16,284 nt of DNA from the NCBI GenBank assembly GCA_900546995.1, contig URFF01000041.1:1-16284 (forward strand), written 5' to 3'. Of the stretch, positions 1 through 8,461 are shown piece by piece. Every line of letters begins with the position of its first letter. Position 1 is the first letter of the stretch. The position numbers were made by a program, and so were the translations under genes. The notes under the pieces were generated by a model. It searched no databases. It saw only the letters and a list, made by a program, of their open reading frames with translations, and had not been told where the DNA came from. The stretch comes from an uncultured Sutterella sp. (GTDB lineage Bacteria > Pseudomonadota > Gammaproteobacteria > Burkholderiales > Burkholderiaceae_F).

Positions 1-365
1 GCTTTAATCGGATCTCAAACTCCCGCTAGTTGATAATTTTTAACGGGAGTTTGGGTCATAAGCGAGGTATCGACGTTTTGGTACTGTTGGACAAAAAGAA
101 AAGCCGATACAAGACGAGCTTAAAAAAGTGGCTTCTTGAACAAGATGTGCCAGTTTTTGTCGATTCTGAACACTTTTTGTATCACAACAAAGTCATTATC
201 ATCGACCAAGAAACGGTTATCACCGGTAGTTTCAATTTCAAGGCCGATGCTGAAACATCAAACGCTGAAAATTTGCTACGACTGCACTCATCCAAGTTAG
301 CACAAAAATATCGTGTTGATTGGAAAAAGCACCAAAAACATTCCGCTCAAGTCAAACATCCTTAG
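1..365 (+). pseudogene. Phospholipase D/Nuc-like phosphodiesterase, 5'-truncated remnant
   Basis: The open frame runs from a TTG at 30 to a TAG at 363-365 (111 residues). It carries one complete HKD signature: H52-x-K54-x4-D59-x6-G66-S67-x-N69 in the 30-365 reading. Before it lies an RGIDVLVLLD block that matches the conserved RGV-V-V-D strand of the PLD/Nuc family, and after it an NAEN motif. Family members are usually about 150-180 residues with a signal peptide. Here everything before the RGV strand is absent, an in-frame TAG lies at 27-29, and no Shine-Dalgarno is visible before the TTG. Nuc-type proteins are single-HKD enzymes that dimerise to cleave phosphodiesters (DNA or lipid). The part seen could not form a full active domain, so I infer a decayed gene or one damaged by a junction at the window edge. 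Its relation to neighbours is unclear; the next gene is on the opposite strand. Confidence 0.6.
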
Positions 366-511
366 TCTTTCACAAACTCTATACAAAAAATATTTCTAGT
401 TTTTGCATGGATGACAGAATTGAATTCCATTAAGCACGAGAGACGGCACCTTGTGTGTCTCTCTGTGTGGCTCTCCTTGACCGGTCGATTTCAGAAGAAC
501 TCATTTTGAGC

Positions 512-543
512 AAAAAAAAAGCCGACACCAATGGCATCGGCTT
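512..543 (-). terminator. Rho-independent terminator of dcuC
   Basis: Read on the minus strand, a 7-bp stem (AAGCCGA/TCGGCTT, plus positions 519-525 and 537-543) is followed by an uninterrupted run of nine T (512-520). It begins about 20 bases beyond the dcuC stop codon, so it fits as that gene's intrinsic terminator. Confidence 0.85.
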
Positions 544-565
544 AAAGTTCAGTCTCTAAAAGTTG

Positions 566-1957
566 TTAGAGCATGAAGAATATTGTGACGAGTAGCGAAA
601 CGATCAAACCGCCCATGCAGGGGATGAGTGTGCGTCGGACGACCGCCAATGGGTTGGCGTTCGCAAAGCCTGCCACAATAATGATCACACCGGCAACAGG
701 GGAGACCGGGCGCAAGAATTCGCTTGCTAATTGCATCATCATCGCAAGGTCAATTGCATCACCGCCCAAACCGGCAGCAACCGCCGGGGCAATCGGCACA
801 AGACCCGTGAAGGAGGCGACGCCAGAGCCAGTGAGCACAGTGACAATACCGATCACAATGGAAACCACGATACCGGTACCGGCCATGCCGAGTCCGGCGT
901 TCTTGGCCGCGTCAATCAAGAGGGCGACAAGCCCTGTGTTTTGCAGACCTGCGGCAAAGAGCGCGGCGACAAAGATCAAACCGACGACGCTTGTGAGCAT
1001 GTGCCCCATGCCTTTAAACATCGCACCACCATCTTTAAACACAACCGTCAAGTCGCGACGTGTGGCAAGGTCAACCAAAATGGCAAACACCCAGCCGATA
1101 AACATGGCCGTTGCCACGTCAAGCACAATGGTCTTATAGACGAGCTTATTAAAGATAAAGAGCAAAACCAAAGGAACTAGCGGAAGCAAAGCGTAGTAGC
1201 CGGGAAGTTTCTCAGCTTTTTCGTTTTTCTTTGCGACATCGAAATTGGAGACTTGAGGTAAGCGCCCCGCAGCCGCATCTTTTTTGTCGTAATACTGTTG
1301 AACGATGACGTGCAATACCACTGTGACTAAAACAGCGGGGATCGCAACCGGCAATTGGTGTTGGATTAAGTAAACCATGGGGTCAACGCCTGCGGTGTTC
1401 GCGGTTAATACCGCAATGGCGCTTGACGGGGCATAGGAAAAGACCAGCACCGAGCCGATTACCGCCGCCGCTGACAAAGCGGATACGCCGATACCGAGCA
1501 AAAGGGGATAAACGCTCACAGCCAATAGCATGGCTAGGCCAGCGGCAGAAGTCACAACCAGTCCCAAGAAGTGACCGAGAATAAACACAGCACCCAAAAC
1601 CAAATACGGGCTTTTGAGTTTTTGAAGCGGTTTCATGCAGGTTGCGACGAGTTTGTCACTTGCACCGATTTGGTCCATGTAAGCGGCAAAACCACCGGCA
1701 ATCAAAATGATGAAGCCGGTGCTGGCAACCTGAGAGCGTGACAAAGCACTTAGCTGAGCAAATAAGTCAAAACCCACCCAACCGGTGCTGTGCGCACCTC
1801 GCGGCAAAATGGAGTCAACACCACCGAGCACAGCCAAAAGATTTAAAGCCAGACCCGAAAAGAGCAAGAGGACGTTGACCTGAAGATTTTTGACAATGCC
1901 CCAGCCCGTTAAGATGACGATCACAATCGCCAGATAAGGCATAAGAGATTCAAGCAT
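566..1957 (-). CDS. dcuC: DcuC-family C4-dicarboxylate transporter
   Basis: This 463-residue inner-membrane protein matches E. coli DcuC (461 residues) in length and in conserved blocks. GFAAYMDQIGASDKLV lies at about 89-104, followed by a KPLQ...SPYL block. A glycine/serine-rich TGSGVASFTGLVP segment and a SEFLRPVSPVAGVI block lie near the C-terminus. Nearly the whole chain is hydrophobic segments, with one charged loop near 220-255. DcuC carriers move fumarate, succinate, malate or aspartate, usually succinate efflux or exchange during fumarate respiration; the exact substrate here is inferred. The ATG at 1957 follows a GGGGAA stretch about 8 bases upstream. The gene stands alone: a terminator follows it, and a 270-base region holding a 14-base palindrome lies upstream. 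An anaerobic dicarboxylate carrier fits a gut lifestyle. Another member of the same superfamily (YfcC/DUF-type) is possible but less likely. Confidence 0.85.
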   Translation of the reverse strand: MLESLMPYLAIVIVILTGWGIVKNLQVNVLLLFSGLALNLLAVLGGVDSILPRGAHSTGWVGFDLFAQLSALSRSQVASTGFIILIAGGFAAYMDQIGASDKLVATCMKPLQKLKSPYLVLGAVFILGHFLGLVVTSAAGLAMLLAVSVYPLLLGIGVSALSAAAVIGSVLVFSYAPSSAIAVLTANTAGVDPMVYLIQHQLPVAIPAVLVTVVLHVIVQQYYDKKDAAAGRLPQVSNFDVAKKNEKAEKLPGYYALLPLVPLVLLFIFNKLVYKTIVLDVATAMFIGWVFAILVDLATRRDLTVVFKDGGAMFKGMGHMLTSVVGLIFVAALFAAGLQNTGLVALLIDAAKNAGLGMAGTGIVVSIVIGIVTVLTGSGVASFTGLVPIAPAVAAGLGGDAIDLAMMMQLASEFLRPVSPVAGVIIIVAGFANANPLAVVRRTLIPCMGGLIVSLLVTIFFML

Positions 1958-2053
1958 GTTTTCTTCCCCAGAGAAATGAAGTTAAAAAGAGGCTTGAGTA
2001 GAAGTATCGGCTAGTCAATCGTCGAGCGCCATATCGGACGTTTCAACTCAGTC

Positions 2054-2067
2054 TGACAATTTTGTCA
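2054..2067. promoter_or_regulatory. Candidate operator palindrome upstream of dcuC
   Basis: TGACAA and TTGTCA form a perfect inverted repeat around a 2-base centre, about 100 bases before the dcuC start. Read on minus, the same bases give TTGACA, a consensus -35 hexamer, so the palindrome could overlap a promoter. The matching -10 (TGAAAC at 17-base spacing) is poor. The spacing does not fit the FNR consensus (TTGAT-N4-ATCAA). The regulator is unknown. Confidence 0.3.
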
Positions 2068-2173
2068 AGTTATGGACGTGAGCAGATTTTTGTATTCGTA
2101 GCTGAAACAAGGTGAGACCAAGGTTGACCCTAGAGTCATCGGTATTGTATTTACGTGTTTGGTTTATTGGTTA

Positions 2174-2209
2174 ACAAAAGCCCGAAGCCGTTGGAAAACC
2201 GCTTCGGGC
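2174..2209 (-). terminator. Rho-independent terminator of the SulP gene
   Basis: On the minus strand a 9-bp perfect stem (GCCCGAAGC/GCTTCGGGC, plus positions 2180-2188 and 2201-2209) is followed by CTTTTGTT. It lies about 20 bases past the stop codon at 2231. Confidence 0.8.
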
Positions 2210-2230
2210 ATCAGTTAGAGAGAAATGGCT

Positions 2231-3937
2231 CTATTGAATGTTTCGGATTAATTTTCTTGCCAACCGCTCGGCTTCAAACAAGTCGTTTGTCATATTGTTG
2301 CCTAAGGTTTGAGCAATACCGGTGCGTTGCAATTGACGTAATGTGTGATCCGTCGCACCGCAAATGATGAGTTCAAAATTGCGGCGTTTTAGCGCCCGCA
2401 TATAGGTCATGATGATATCCATGGCAGAATTATCAATGTTCATCAAATGCGTGCAATCAAAAATGATCACTCGATTGGCATCGTGAGCCGTGATGCGCTT
2501 CGGATCGGTCACGTGGGAAAGCTTGGAGACGGAACCGAAGAAAAGCGAACCTTGTAAATTCCATGCTTCGATGCCAGCCGGTGTGTCCGCGGAAAGCGTG
2601 AGCGGCGTCACCTTCGTGAGCGTATTCATCCGATATAAGAAGAAGAGGCAGGAGGTCACCAAACCGACTTCAACGGCAACCGTTAAGTCAAAAATAACGG
2701 TGAGGAAGAAGGTCAAAAGTAACGTCGCCTTATACGACATCGTCATACGGCGCAAGCGCTTAAATTCAGCCCAATTGCCCATGTTGGAGGCCACGGAGAA
2801 CAAAATGGCTGATAAGGCCGCCAACGGAATGTTGGACGCGAGCGGCGCGGCTGCCACCACGACAATTAATAGCGTGATGGCATGCACGACGCCTGCAATC
2901 GGCGAGACAGCGCCGCTCTTGATATTGGTGACCGTACGGGCAATCGTGCCTGTTGCAGGAATGCCACCGAAGAAAGGAACAACCATGTTGGCAATGCCTT
3001 GCCCCATCAATTCCTGATTGGGGTTATGACGATCATCGGTTAATGCGTCTGCCACACGAGCGCAAAGCAGGGATTCAATAGCGCCTAAAAGCGCGATCGT
3101 GATCATCGGAGCGAAAAGTCCACGCATGTGTGACCAAGTTAATTCCGGCATCTGAATGCTAGGTAACGCTTGGGGAATGCCACCGAATTTCGAGCCGATC
3201 GTTTCCACGGGTAAGTTAAACGAGCTCACGGCCAATGTTGAGAAAACCAACACGACTACCGTACCTGGAATTTTTGCAACCCAACGCTTCCATTGCGCAG
3301 TCCGTGTGGAAAGATCTTTCGGCCAGAATTTAATCACAAAGAAAGAGATGAGCGCGATACCTAACGCATAATAATTGACCGTGCCGATATGGGTGTAGAT
3401 CGCCTGCATCTGACCGAAAAAGTCAGCCGGCATGTTGTCAATTCTCAAACCAAGGAAGTCCTTGACCTGAGAAAGCGCGATCAAAACAGCGATACCGTTT
3501 GTGAAGCCGATCACAATGGAGACTGGAATAAACCGAATGAGGTTGCCGATTTTCAATAGCCCCATCAAGAACAGCAAGATGCCGCTACCGATCGTCGCAA
3601 TCATGAGATTGGCAAGACCGTAATCGGCAATGATGCCGTAAATGATGACGATGAAGGCACCGGCCGGACCACCGATTTGCACGCGGCAGCCACCCAAAAG
3701 CGCAATCAGTAGGCCTGCGATAATGGAGGTGTAAAGACCGGCTTCCGGTGTGACACCGGAGGCGATGGCAAATGCCATGGCTAGTGGCATGGCCACCATG
3801 CCGACCGTAAGACCCGCGCTGATATCGCGGGCCAACATATGACCGTTGTAATGATGGATGAGATCAAAGCTTGCCGGATGAAACGGTTCCAAAGGGACAT
3901 TGCCCAAGGCATGCCGCAAGCGTTCGGTAATGCTCAT
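2231..3937 (-). CDS. SulP-family anion transporter with C-terminal STAS domain
   Basis: This 568-residue SLC26/SulP protein has a membrane domain of about residues 35-430, opening with the family pattern ARDISAGLTVGMVAMPLAMA and then GLYTSIIAG. Internal blocks include IPVSIVIGFTNGIA, GAIESLLCARVAD and PFFGGIPATGTIART. A STAS domain occupies about 450-560 (RVIIFDCTHLMNIDNSAMD). The family moves sulfate, bicarbonate or dicarboxylates across the inner membrane. The blocks resemble E. coli DauA (aspartate/succinate), and dcuC is adjacent, but the sequence does not fix the substrate. The start is the ATG at 3937. No Shine-Dalgarno precedes it (an AT-rich stretch leads into the ATG), so translation initiation is probably weak. 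Hairpins lie on both sides, so it is probably transcribed alone despite following metG on the same strand. Confidence 0.88.
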   Translation of the reverse strand: MSITERLRHALGNVPLEPFHPASFDLIHHYNGHMLARDISAGLTVGMVAMPLAMAFAIASGVTPEAGLYTSIIAGLLIALLGGCRVQIGGPAGAFIVIIYGIIADYGLANLMIATIGSGILLFLMGLLKIGNLIRFIPVSIVIGFTNGIAVLIALSQVKDFLGLRIDNMPADFFGQMQAIYTHIGTVNYYALGIALISFFVIKFWPKDLSTRTAQWKRWVAKIPGTVVVLVFSTLAVSSFNLPVETIGSKFGGIPQALPSIQMPELTWSHMRGLFAPMITIALLGAIESLLCARVADALTDDRHNPNQELMGQGIANMVVPFFGGIPATGTIARTVTNIKSGAVSPIAGVVHAITLLIVVVAAAPLASNIPLAALSAILFSVASNMGNWAEFKRLRRMTMSYKATLLLTFFLTVIFDLTVAVEVGLVTSCLFFLYRMNTLTKVTPLTLSADTPAGIEAWNLQGSLFFGSVSKLSHVTDPKRITAHDANRVIIFDCTHLMNIDNSAMDIIMTYMRALKRRNFELIICGATDHTLRQLQRTGIAQTLGNNMTNDLFEAERLARKLIRNIQ

Positions 3938-3973
3938 TTTTTATTAATAGAGAAGTTAAGAGTTAAATAACGT

Positions 3974-4004
3974 AAAAACAGTTGGCGAAAAGCCAACTGT
4001 TTTT
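3974..4004 (-). terminator. Rho-independent terminator of metG
   Basis: A 13-bp perfect hairpin (AAAAACAGTTGGC/GCCAACTGTTTTT) with a 5-base loop. The A and T runs are symmetric, so it could work in both directions; only metG, ending 30 bases away, reads into it. It also separates metG from the SulP gene, which starts 37 bases further on. Confidence 0.88.
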
Positions 4005-4033
4005 AAGCCGAGAGCGATGAGCTCAAATCTTAT

Positions 4034-6082
4034 TTAGTGCAAACGCATACCGGGGACGGCGCCTTCCTGTGCTTCTAAGAGGAAGAGGCCGGATTTCTCG
4101 CCCGCATCGCTTGCGGACAGAAGCATACCCTCACTGACGCCAAATTTCATCTTTCTCGGAGCCAAATTGGCGATCACTACCGTGAGTTTGCCTTCCAAGT
4201 CCTTCGGATCAAACCAGGCCTTAATGCCGGAGAAGATATTGCGGGTCTTGCCTTCGCCGATATCCACCGTAAGGCGCAAGAGTTTGGTTGAACCTTCAAC
4301 GGCTTCGCACTTGACGATCTTGGCGATGCGAAGATCGAGTTTATTGAAGTCATCAATAGTGACTTGCGGGGCGATTTCCTCACCGCAGGGAGCAACCGGT
4401 TTAACTGTTTCCACCACCGGCGGAATCAAACCATCCAACTGCTTCATGTCGCAGCGTTGCATCAAGTGCTTGAAGGGTTTGATCTGCATGTCGGAGGTGA
4501 GCGGGCGAAGGGCGCTTTCCCAGGTGAGTTCTCCGCAATTTAAGAACTCTTCCACTTTTTGAGCGGTTGCTGGCAAGACCGGTTTGAGCATCAACGTGAG
4601 CAAGCGGAACGCTTCCAAAGCGACAGAACACACTTCGTGCAATTTTTCACGGTTCTCATCCGACTTCGCTAATTCCCAAGGCTTTTCGCGATCGATGTAT
4701 TCATTGACCGTATCGGTCATGCTCATGATGCCGCGAAGCGCGCGAGAGTATTCACGCAAGTTGTAAAGCGCTGCGATGCCTTCCACAGCGTTACGCAACA
4801 CTTTAATCAACGTGTGATCGGCCACGCAATCGTCAACGCGCGAGTCAAAGCGCTTGACAATGAAGCCCGCGGCGCGGCTTGCGATGTTCACGTACTTGCC
4901 GATCAAATCGGCGTTGACGCGGGCCATGAAGTCCGCCTTGCTGAAATCCACGTCGTCATTGGTCGGGCCCATCTTGGCGGCCAGGTAATAGCGCAACCAT
5001 TCCGGATTCATGCCCAATTCCAAATACTTCATCGGGCTGATGCCGGTGCCGCGGCTCTTACTCATCTTGCGGCCGTCCACGGTCATGAAACCGTGCACAA
5101 AGACGTTGTCGGGCACGCGATAGGGACGGCCTGCGAAATTGAGCATGGCTGGCCAAAAGAGCGTGTGGAAGTAGACAATGTCTTTACCGATAAAGTGGAC
5201 TTGCTCGGTTTTGTCGTCGTTGAGGAAGCGCCAGAAGTCAAATCCCATTTTTTCGGAATAGTTCTTCAAGCTTGCGAGATAACCCACCGGCGCATCCAAC
5301 CAGACGTAGAAATACTTACCCGGAGCGTCCGGAATCGGGATACCGAAGTACGGTGCGTCACGGGAAATATCCCAGTCACCGAGTTTGCCGTCAGCAAGCC
5401 ACTCCTCATCCTTGGCACGAATTTCCGGTTGAACACGATCAACACCGCTCTTACCCTGGCCGTTGACCCAATCCTTTAAGAATTGCACACAAACCGGATC
5501 GGACAAACGGAAGAAGTAGTGCGTCGAATGGCGCAATTCAGGCGTTGCGCCAGAAAGCGCGGAATAGGGATTGATGAGTTCTGTCGGGGCATAAACCGCA
5601 CCGCATTTCTCACAGTTATCACCGTACTGATCTTCAGCACCGCACTTCGGGCACGTTCCTTTGATGAAGCGGTCGGCTAAGAACATGCCTTTGACCGGGT
5701 CATAAAACTGTTCAATGTCTTTCGTGTAGATGAGGCCGGCGGCTTTTAAGCGACGATAAATGTCTTGAGAAAGTTCAACATTTTCCGTGCTATCGGTAGA
5801 GTACCAGTGGTCGAATTTGATGTGAAAACCATCAAGATAGGCTTGACGACCGGCGGCGATGCGAGCGACAAATTCTTGAGGAGTAACGCCTTCTTTTTGC
5901 GCGGCGATCATCATCGGCGCGCCGTGCGTGTCATCGGCACCGACAAAGCAGACCGTATGGCCGTACATTCGTTGCGTGCGAACCCAAATGTCTGCTTGAA
6001 TATATTCCATGATATGACCGATGTGGAATGGCCCGTTGGCATAGGGCAAAGCGGTCGTGACAAAGATTTGACGTTTTTGCAT
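4034..6082 (-). CDS. metG: Methionyl-tRNA synthetase
   Basis: MetG charges tRNA-Met (initiator and elongator) with methionine in the cytoplasm. The 682-residue product is a long-form class I enzyme. The HIGH signature is at residues 20-23, a four-cysteine zinc knuckle at C144/C147 and C157/C160, and KMSKS at 339-343. An anticodon-binding helical region follows, then a C-terminal EMAP/Arc1p-like tRNA-binding domain (from TIDDFNKLDLRIAKI, roughly the last 110 residues) that also serves for dimerisation. E. coli MetG is 677 residues. I chose the ATG at 6082 over the in-frame TTG at 6109. MQKRQIFVTTALPYANG matches the normal family N-terminus, and the likely promoter -10 (6124-6129) would leave almost no leader before the TTG. 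The Shine-Dalgarno is weak. The gene is divergent from apbC, an arrangement I recall as common in Burkholderiales. Confidence 0.97.
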   Translation of the reverse strand: MQKRQIFVTTALPYANGPFHIGHIMEYIQADIWVRTQRMYGHTVCFVGADDTHGAPMMIAAQKEGVTPQEFVARIAAGRQAYLDGFHIKFDHWYSTDSTENVELSQDIYRRLKAAGLIYTKDIEQFYDPVKGMFLADRFIKGTCPKCGAEDQYGDNCEKCGAVYAPTELINPYSALSGATPELRHSTHYFFRLSDPVCVQFLKDWVNGQGKSGVDRVQPEIRAKDEEWLADGKLGDWDISRDAPYFGIPIPDAPGKYFYVWLDAPVGYLASLKNYSEKMGFDFWRFLNDDKTEQVHFIGKDIVYFHTLFWPAMLNFAGRPYRVPDNVFVHGFMTVDGRKMSKSRGTGISPMKYLELGMNPEWLRYYLAAKMGPTNDDVDFSKADFMARVNADLIGKYVNIASRAAGFIVKRFDSRVDDCVADHTLIKVLRNAVEGIAALYNLREYSRALRGIMSMTDTVNEYIDREKPWELAKSDENREKLHEVCSVALEAFRLLTLMLKPVLPATAQKVEEFLNCGELTWESALRPLTSDMQIKPFKHLMQRCDMKQLDGLIPPVVETVKPVAPCGEEIAPQVTIDDFNKLDLRIAKIVKCEAVEGSTKLLRLTVDIGEGKTRNIFSGIKAWFDPKDLEGKLTVVIANLAPRKMKFGVSEGMLLSASDAGEKSGLFLLEAQEGAVPGMRLH

Positions 6083-6123
6083 GATTACCGGTACAAAAAG
6101 AAGTTTCAAATTAAGAATTCATC

Positions 6124-6132
6124 ATTTTAGCA
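6124..6132 (-). promoter_or_regulatory. Extended -10 promoter element for metG
   Basis: Read on minus, TGCTAAAAT matches the extended -10 consensus (TG-N-TATAAT) with one mismatch. No good -35 is seen at 16-18 bases, which extended -10 promoters tolerate. Transcription would start near 6117, giving a leader of about 35 bases to the ATG at 6082. Confidence 0.45.
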
Positions 6133-6317
6133 AATGCCATCGGATCTAACGTGCTGTTTCGCTTAAAAATTTGTGCTATCCAGCGTCAGTTTTTTGAAGA
6201 TTTGTTGTGCAATAAGAAAATTTCCTTAACAAAAATGTTCAAGTTGCGCTTGAGGTTATTGGGGAAAAATCGGAAAATGACGAAATCTGATTAGAAAAAT
6301 TGCGTTGGAGTATGGTC

Positions 6318-7388
6318 GTGACTCAAAGAGAAAAAGTACTTGAAGTCTTAAAAGAAGTGGTTGACCCTTGGATGCAAGCCGATTACGTCACAACGCGTAT
6401 GGCGAAGGTCAATGATGCGGGTGACGAGGTTTTGATTGAGGTGGGGTACCCGGCTGTTCGTGAACTTGAGGCCATTAAAGATCGTGTAAGTAAAGCGTTG
6501 TCTTCTGCGTCCATTGATGTAAAGCTTGAGGTGACACAAAAAATCGTTGCCCACGCGGTTCAAAGAACTTTAAAAGTTTTACCCAATGTGAAGAATATCA
6601 TCGCAGTCTCTAGCGGCAAGGGCGGAGTGGGTAAAAGTACGGTCGCCGCCAACTTGGCTTTGGCGCTTGCCCGAGAAGGCGCCAAGGTGGGCGTGCTCGA
6701 TGCGGATATTTACGGTCCGAGTCAGCCGATGATGCTTGGCGCCATGGGGCGCCCCATGACCAATGACGGTCAAAAAATGAATCCGATCGAGTCGTTGGGC
6801 CTGGAAATTAATTCCATCGGCTTCTTGGTCGATCCCGATGAACCGATGATTTGGCGTGGTCCGTTGGTGGCTCAAGCGCTCACTCAATTGCTCACTTTAA
6901 CGAATTGGCACGATTTGGATTATCTCGTGATTGATATGCCGCCGGGAACAGGGGACATTCAATTAACGCTTTCTCAAACGGTTCCCGTGACCGGTGCCGT
7001 GGTGGTGACAACCCCGCAAGATATCGCCCTTTTGGATGCCAAGAAGGGTTTGAAAATGTTTGAGAAGGTCAACGTGCCGATTTTAGGTATCGTTGAGAAT
7101 ATGTCTTTATTCGTTTGTCCCAATTGCGGTCATGTCGAGCATGTCTTCGGCGAAGGTGGAGCAAAACGAATGAGTGAGACGTACCAAGTCCCTGTTCTTG
7201 GACAGTTGCCGCTTGACGCCAAGATTCGGGAGCAAGCCGATGGTGGAATGCCCACGGTTGCCGCGGATCCCGAGGGAATGGTCGCCGGTATTTATCGCGA
7301 AATCGCTCTCAAAGCGGCTGCCGGCATAGCGAAGACTGCCAAGGACATGTCGCTTAAGATGCCTTCCATTAAAGTGGAGAATGACTGA
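6318..7388 (+). CDS. apbC: Mrp/ApbC-type iron-sulfur cluster carrier ATPase
   Basis: ApbC/Mrp (NBP35 family) is a cytoplasmic P-loop ATPase that binds a 4Fe-4S cluster between monomers and hands it to apo-proteins. The N-terminal ~85 residues form a MIP18/DUF59 domain. The deviant Walker A GKGGVGKST is at residues 100-108, followed by DADIYGPSQP and DMPPGTGD. The cluster-binding C-x2-C pair (CPNC) is at C267/C270. The product is 356 residues (E. coli Mrp, 369). I chose the GTG at 6318 because TTGGAG (6305-6310) lies 7 bases before it. The in-frame ATG at 6312 would leave only one base after that Shine-Dalgarno, and the TTG at 6300 has none. The ATG reading would add only two residues. The downstream hydrolase overlaps by one base, so the two are co-transcribed. 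Confidence 0.95.
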   Translation: MTQREKVLEVLKEVVDPWMQADYVTTRMAKVNDAGDEVLIEVGYPAVRELEAIKDRVSKALSSASIDVKLEVTQKIVAHAVQRTLKVLPNVKNIIAVSSGKGGVGKSTVAANLALALAREGAKVGVLDADIYGPSQPMMLGAMGRPMTNDGQKMNPIESLGLEINSIGFLVDPDEPMIWRGPLVAQALTQLLTLTNWHDLDYLVIDMPPGTGDIQLTLSQTVPVTGAVVVTTPQDIALLDAKKGLKMFEKVNVPILGIVENMSLFVCPNCGHVEHVFGEGGAKRMSETYQVPVLGQLPLDAKIREQADGGMPTVAADPEGMVAGIYREIALKAAAGIAKTAKDMSLKMPSIKVEND

Positions 7389-8374
7389 TGCCGATTGTTA
7401 AGCCCGATTATCAAGCGCCCGCTTGGACGGTCGGTGCTCAAATGCAAACGATCGTCGCGGCGAAGCTTTGTCGAAAGCCTCACGTCGTCTATCGCCGTGA
7501 GCGTTGGGATACGCCTGATGGTGATTTCATTGATGTGGATTGGGCAACGCCTGAGGTACCGAACCCGGACGCTCCGATTTTGGTGCATTTTCACGGACTT
7601 GAAGGCAGCTCCTCAAGTCACTATGCGTTAGCCCTGATGCACGAAACCGTCAATCGAGGATGGCGGGGTTGTGTCGCTCATTTCAGAAGCTGTTCTGGTG
7701 AAAATAATCGTCTCTTGAAGTCTTATCACGCAGGCGCCATTGATGATATGCAGTGGATTTTTGAGACGGTTAGAGCTCGGTATCCCGAAGCGCCTTTATA
7801 CGGCGTGGGCGTGTCTCTTGGAGGAAACCAAATTTCACTATTTTGCGGCAAGCGAGCCGATGTGGCGAAATCGCTTTTGACGGCTGCTGTTTCAGTGGCC
7901 GCTCCTGTTGACTTGGTTGCGGGCAGTAACCTTTTAAAGTATGGCTTTAATCGGGTTTACTCCAAGATGTTTTTGGATAGCCTCATTCCGAAAGTGATTG
8001 AAAAATACGATCGTTTCCCCGAAGCGAAAAAGCTGATTGATATCGAGGCGCTTAAAAATTGCAAGAATTTTTACGACTTTGATTCGATTTACACAGCGCC
8101 GGTACACGGTTTTTCAAGCGCCATGCAATATTGGACCGAAGCTTCAGCGAAGCCTTGGCTTAAGTACGTGAAAGTGCCGTTTTTACTCTTAAATGCACGA
8201 AATGATCCGTTCCTTCCCTCTTGGGCATTGCCGACGCTAGCCGATGTTTCCGATCAGGTTTGGCTTGATCAACCGGCAGAAGGGGGACACGTGGGGTTTC
8301 CGACTGGGCATCCGCCCGGAGAAATTACCTATCTGCCTCAAAGAATTTTCCGATTCTTTCTTGAGCGCCGATAG
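7388..8374 (+). CDS. YheT-family alpha/beta hydrolase
   Basis: This 328-residue product belongs to the YheT/ABHD1-3 branch of alpha/beta hydrolases, probable esterases or lipases of unknown physiological substrate (E. coli YheT, 340 residues). It shows the oxyanion segment HFHGLEGSSSSHY, the nucleophile elbow GVSLGGN with Ser143, an acid in NARNDPF (Asp273), and a histidine in GGHVGF (His301). These positions fit a Ser-Asp-His triad. The start ATG overlaps the apbC stop (TGATG, sharing one A), which indicates translational coupling. A role linked to Fe-S carrier function is not implied; the pairing may be no more than operon convenience. No signal peptide is visible, so it is probably cytoplasmic or membrane-peripheral. 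Confidence 0.9.
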   Translation: MPIVKPDYQAPAWTVGAQMQTIVAAKLCRKPHVVYRRERWDTPDGDFIDVDWATPEVPNPDAPILVHFHGLEGSSSSHYALALMHETVNRGWRGCVAHFRSCSGENNRLLKSYHAGAIDDMQWIFETVRARYPEAPLYGVGVSLGGNQISLFCGKRADVAKSLLTAAVSVAAPVDLVAGSNLLKYGFNRVYSKMFLDSLIPKVIEKYDRFPEAKKLIDIEALKNCKNFYDFDSIYTAPVHGFSSAMQYWTEASAKPWLKYVKVPFLLLNARNDPFLPSWALPTLADVSDQVWLDQPAEGGHVGFPTGHPPGEITYLPQRIFRFFLERR

Positions 8375-8415
8375 TTGAAAAGAAAAATTAAAGGTCCATC
8401 CAATCTTTCTATGAG

Positions 8416-8444
8416 AAGGGCATTTCTGTACAATGCCCTTTTCA
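8416..8444 (+). terminator. Probable terminator of apbC-yheT
   Basis: A 9-bp perfect stem (AAGGGCATT/AATGCCCTT, 8416-8424 and 8432-8440) with a 7-base loop is followed by only a short T-rich tail (TTCATC). It lies 42 bases past the hydrolase stop codon. The loop contains TACAAT, a good -10 hexamer, so the element could also mark a promoter for the next gene (its -35 is poor). Confidence 0.55.
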
Positions 8445-8461
8445 TCTAACAAAAAAACGTT

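Noticed and set aside
16..53. Fold-back artefact at the window start like that at the end
   Set aside because: Only 10 bases pair and the flanks beyond them do not continue as reverse complement, unlike the exact 29-base repeat at the other end.
573..1180. Open frames antisense to dcuC (188 and 149 codons)
   Set aside because: They are low-complexity mirror images of a membrane protein gene, without start signals or similarity to known families.
6083..6109. Upstream TTG start for metG adding nine residues
   Set aside because: The added residues are not part of the MetG N-terminus, no Shine-Dalgarno precedes the TTG, and the probable promoter -10 is only 15 bases away from it.
6239..6253. 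TCAAG-N5-CTTGA inverted repeat upstream of apbC
   Set aside because: A 5-bp repeat in an AT-rich region is expected by chance, and no promoter element around it supports an operator.
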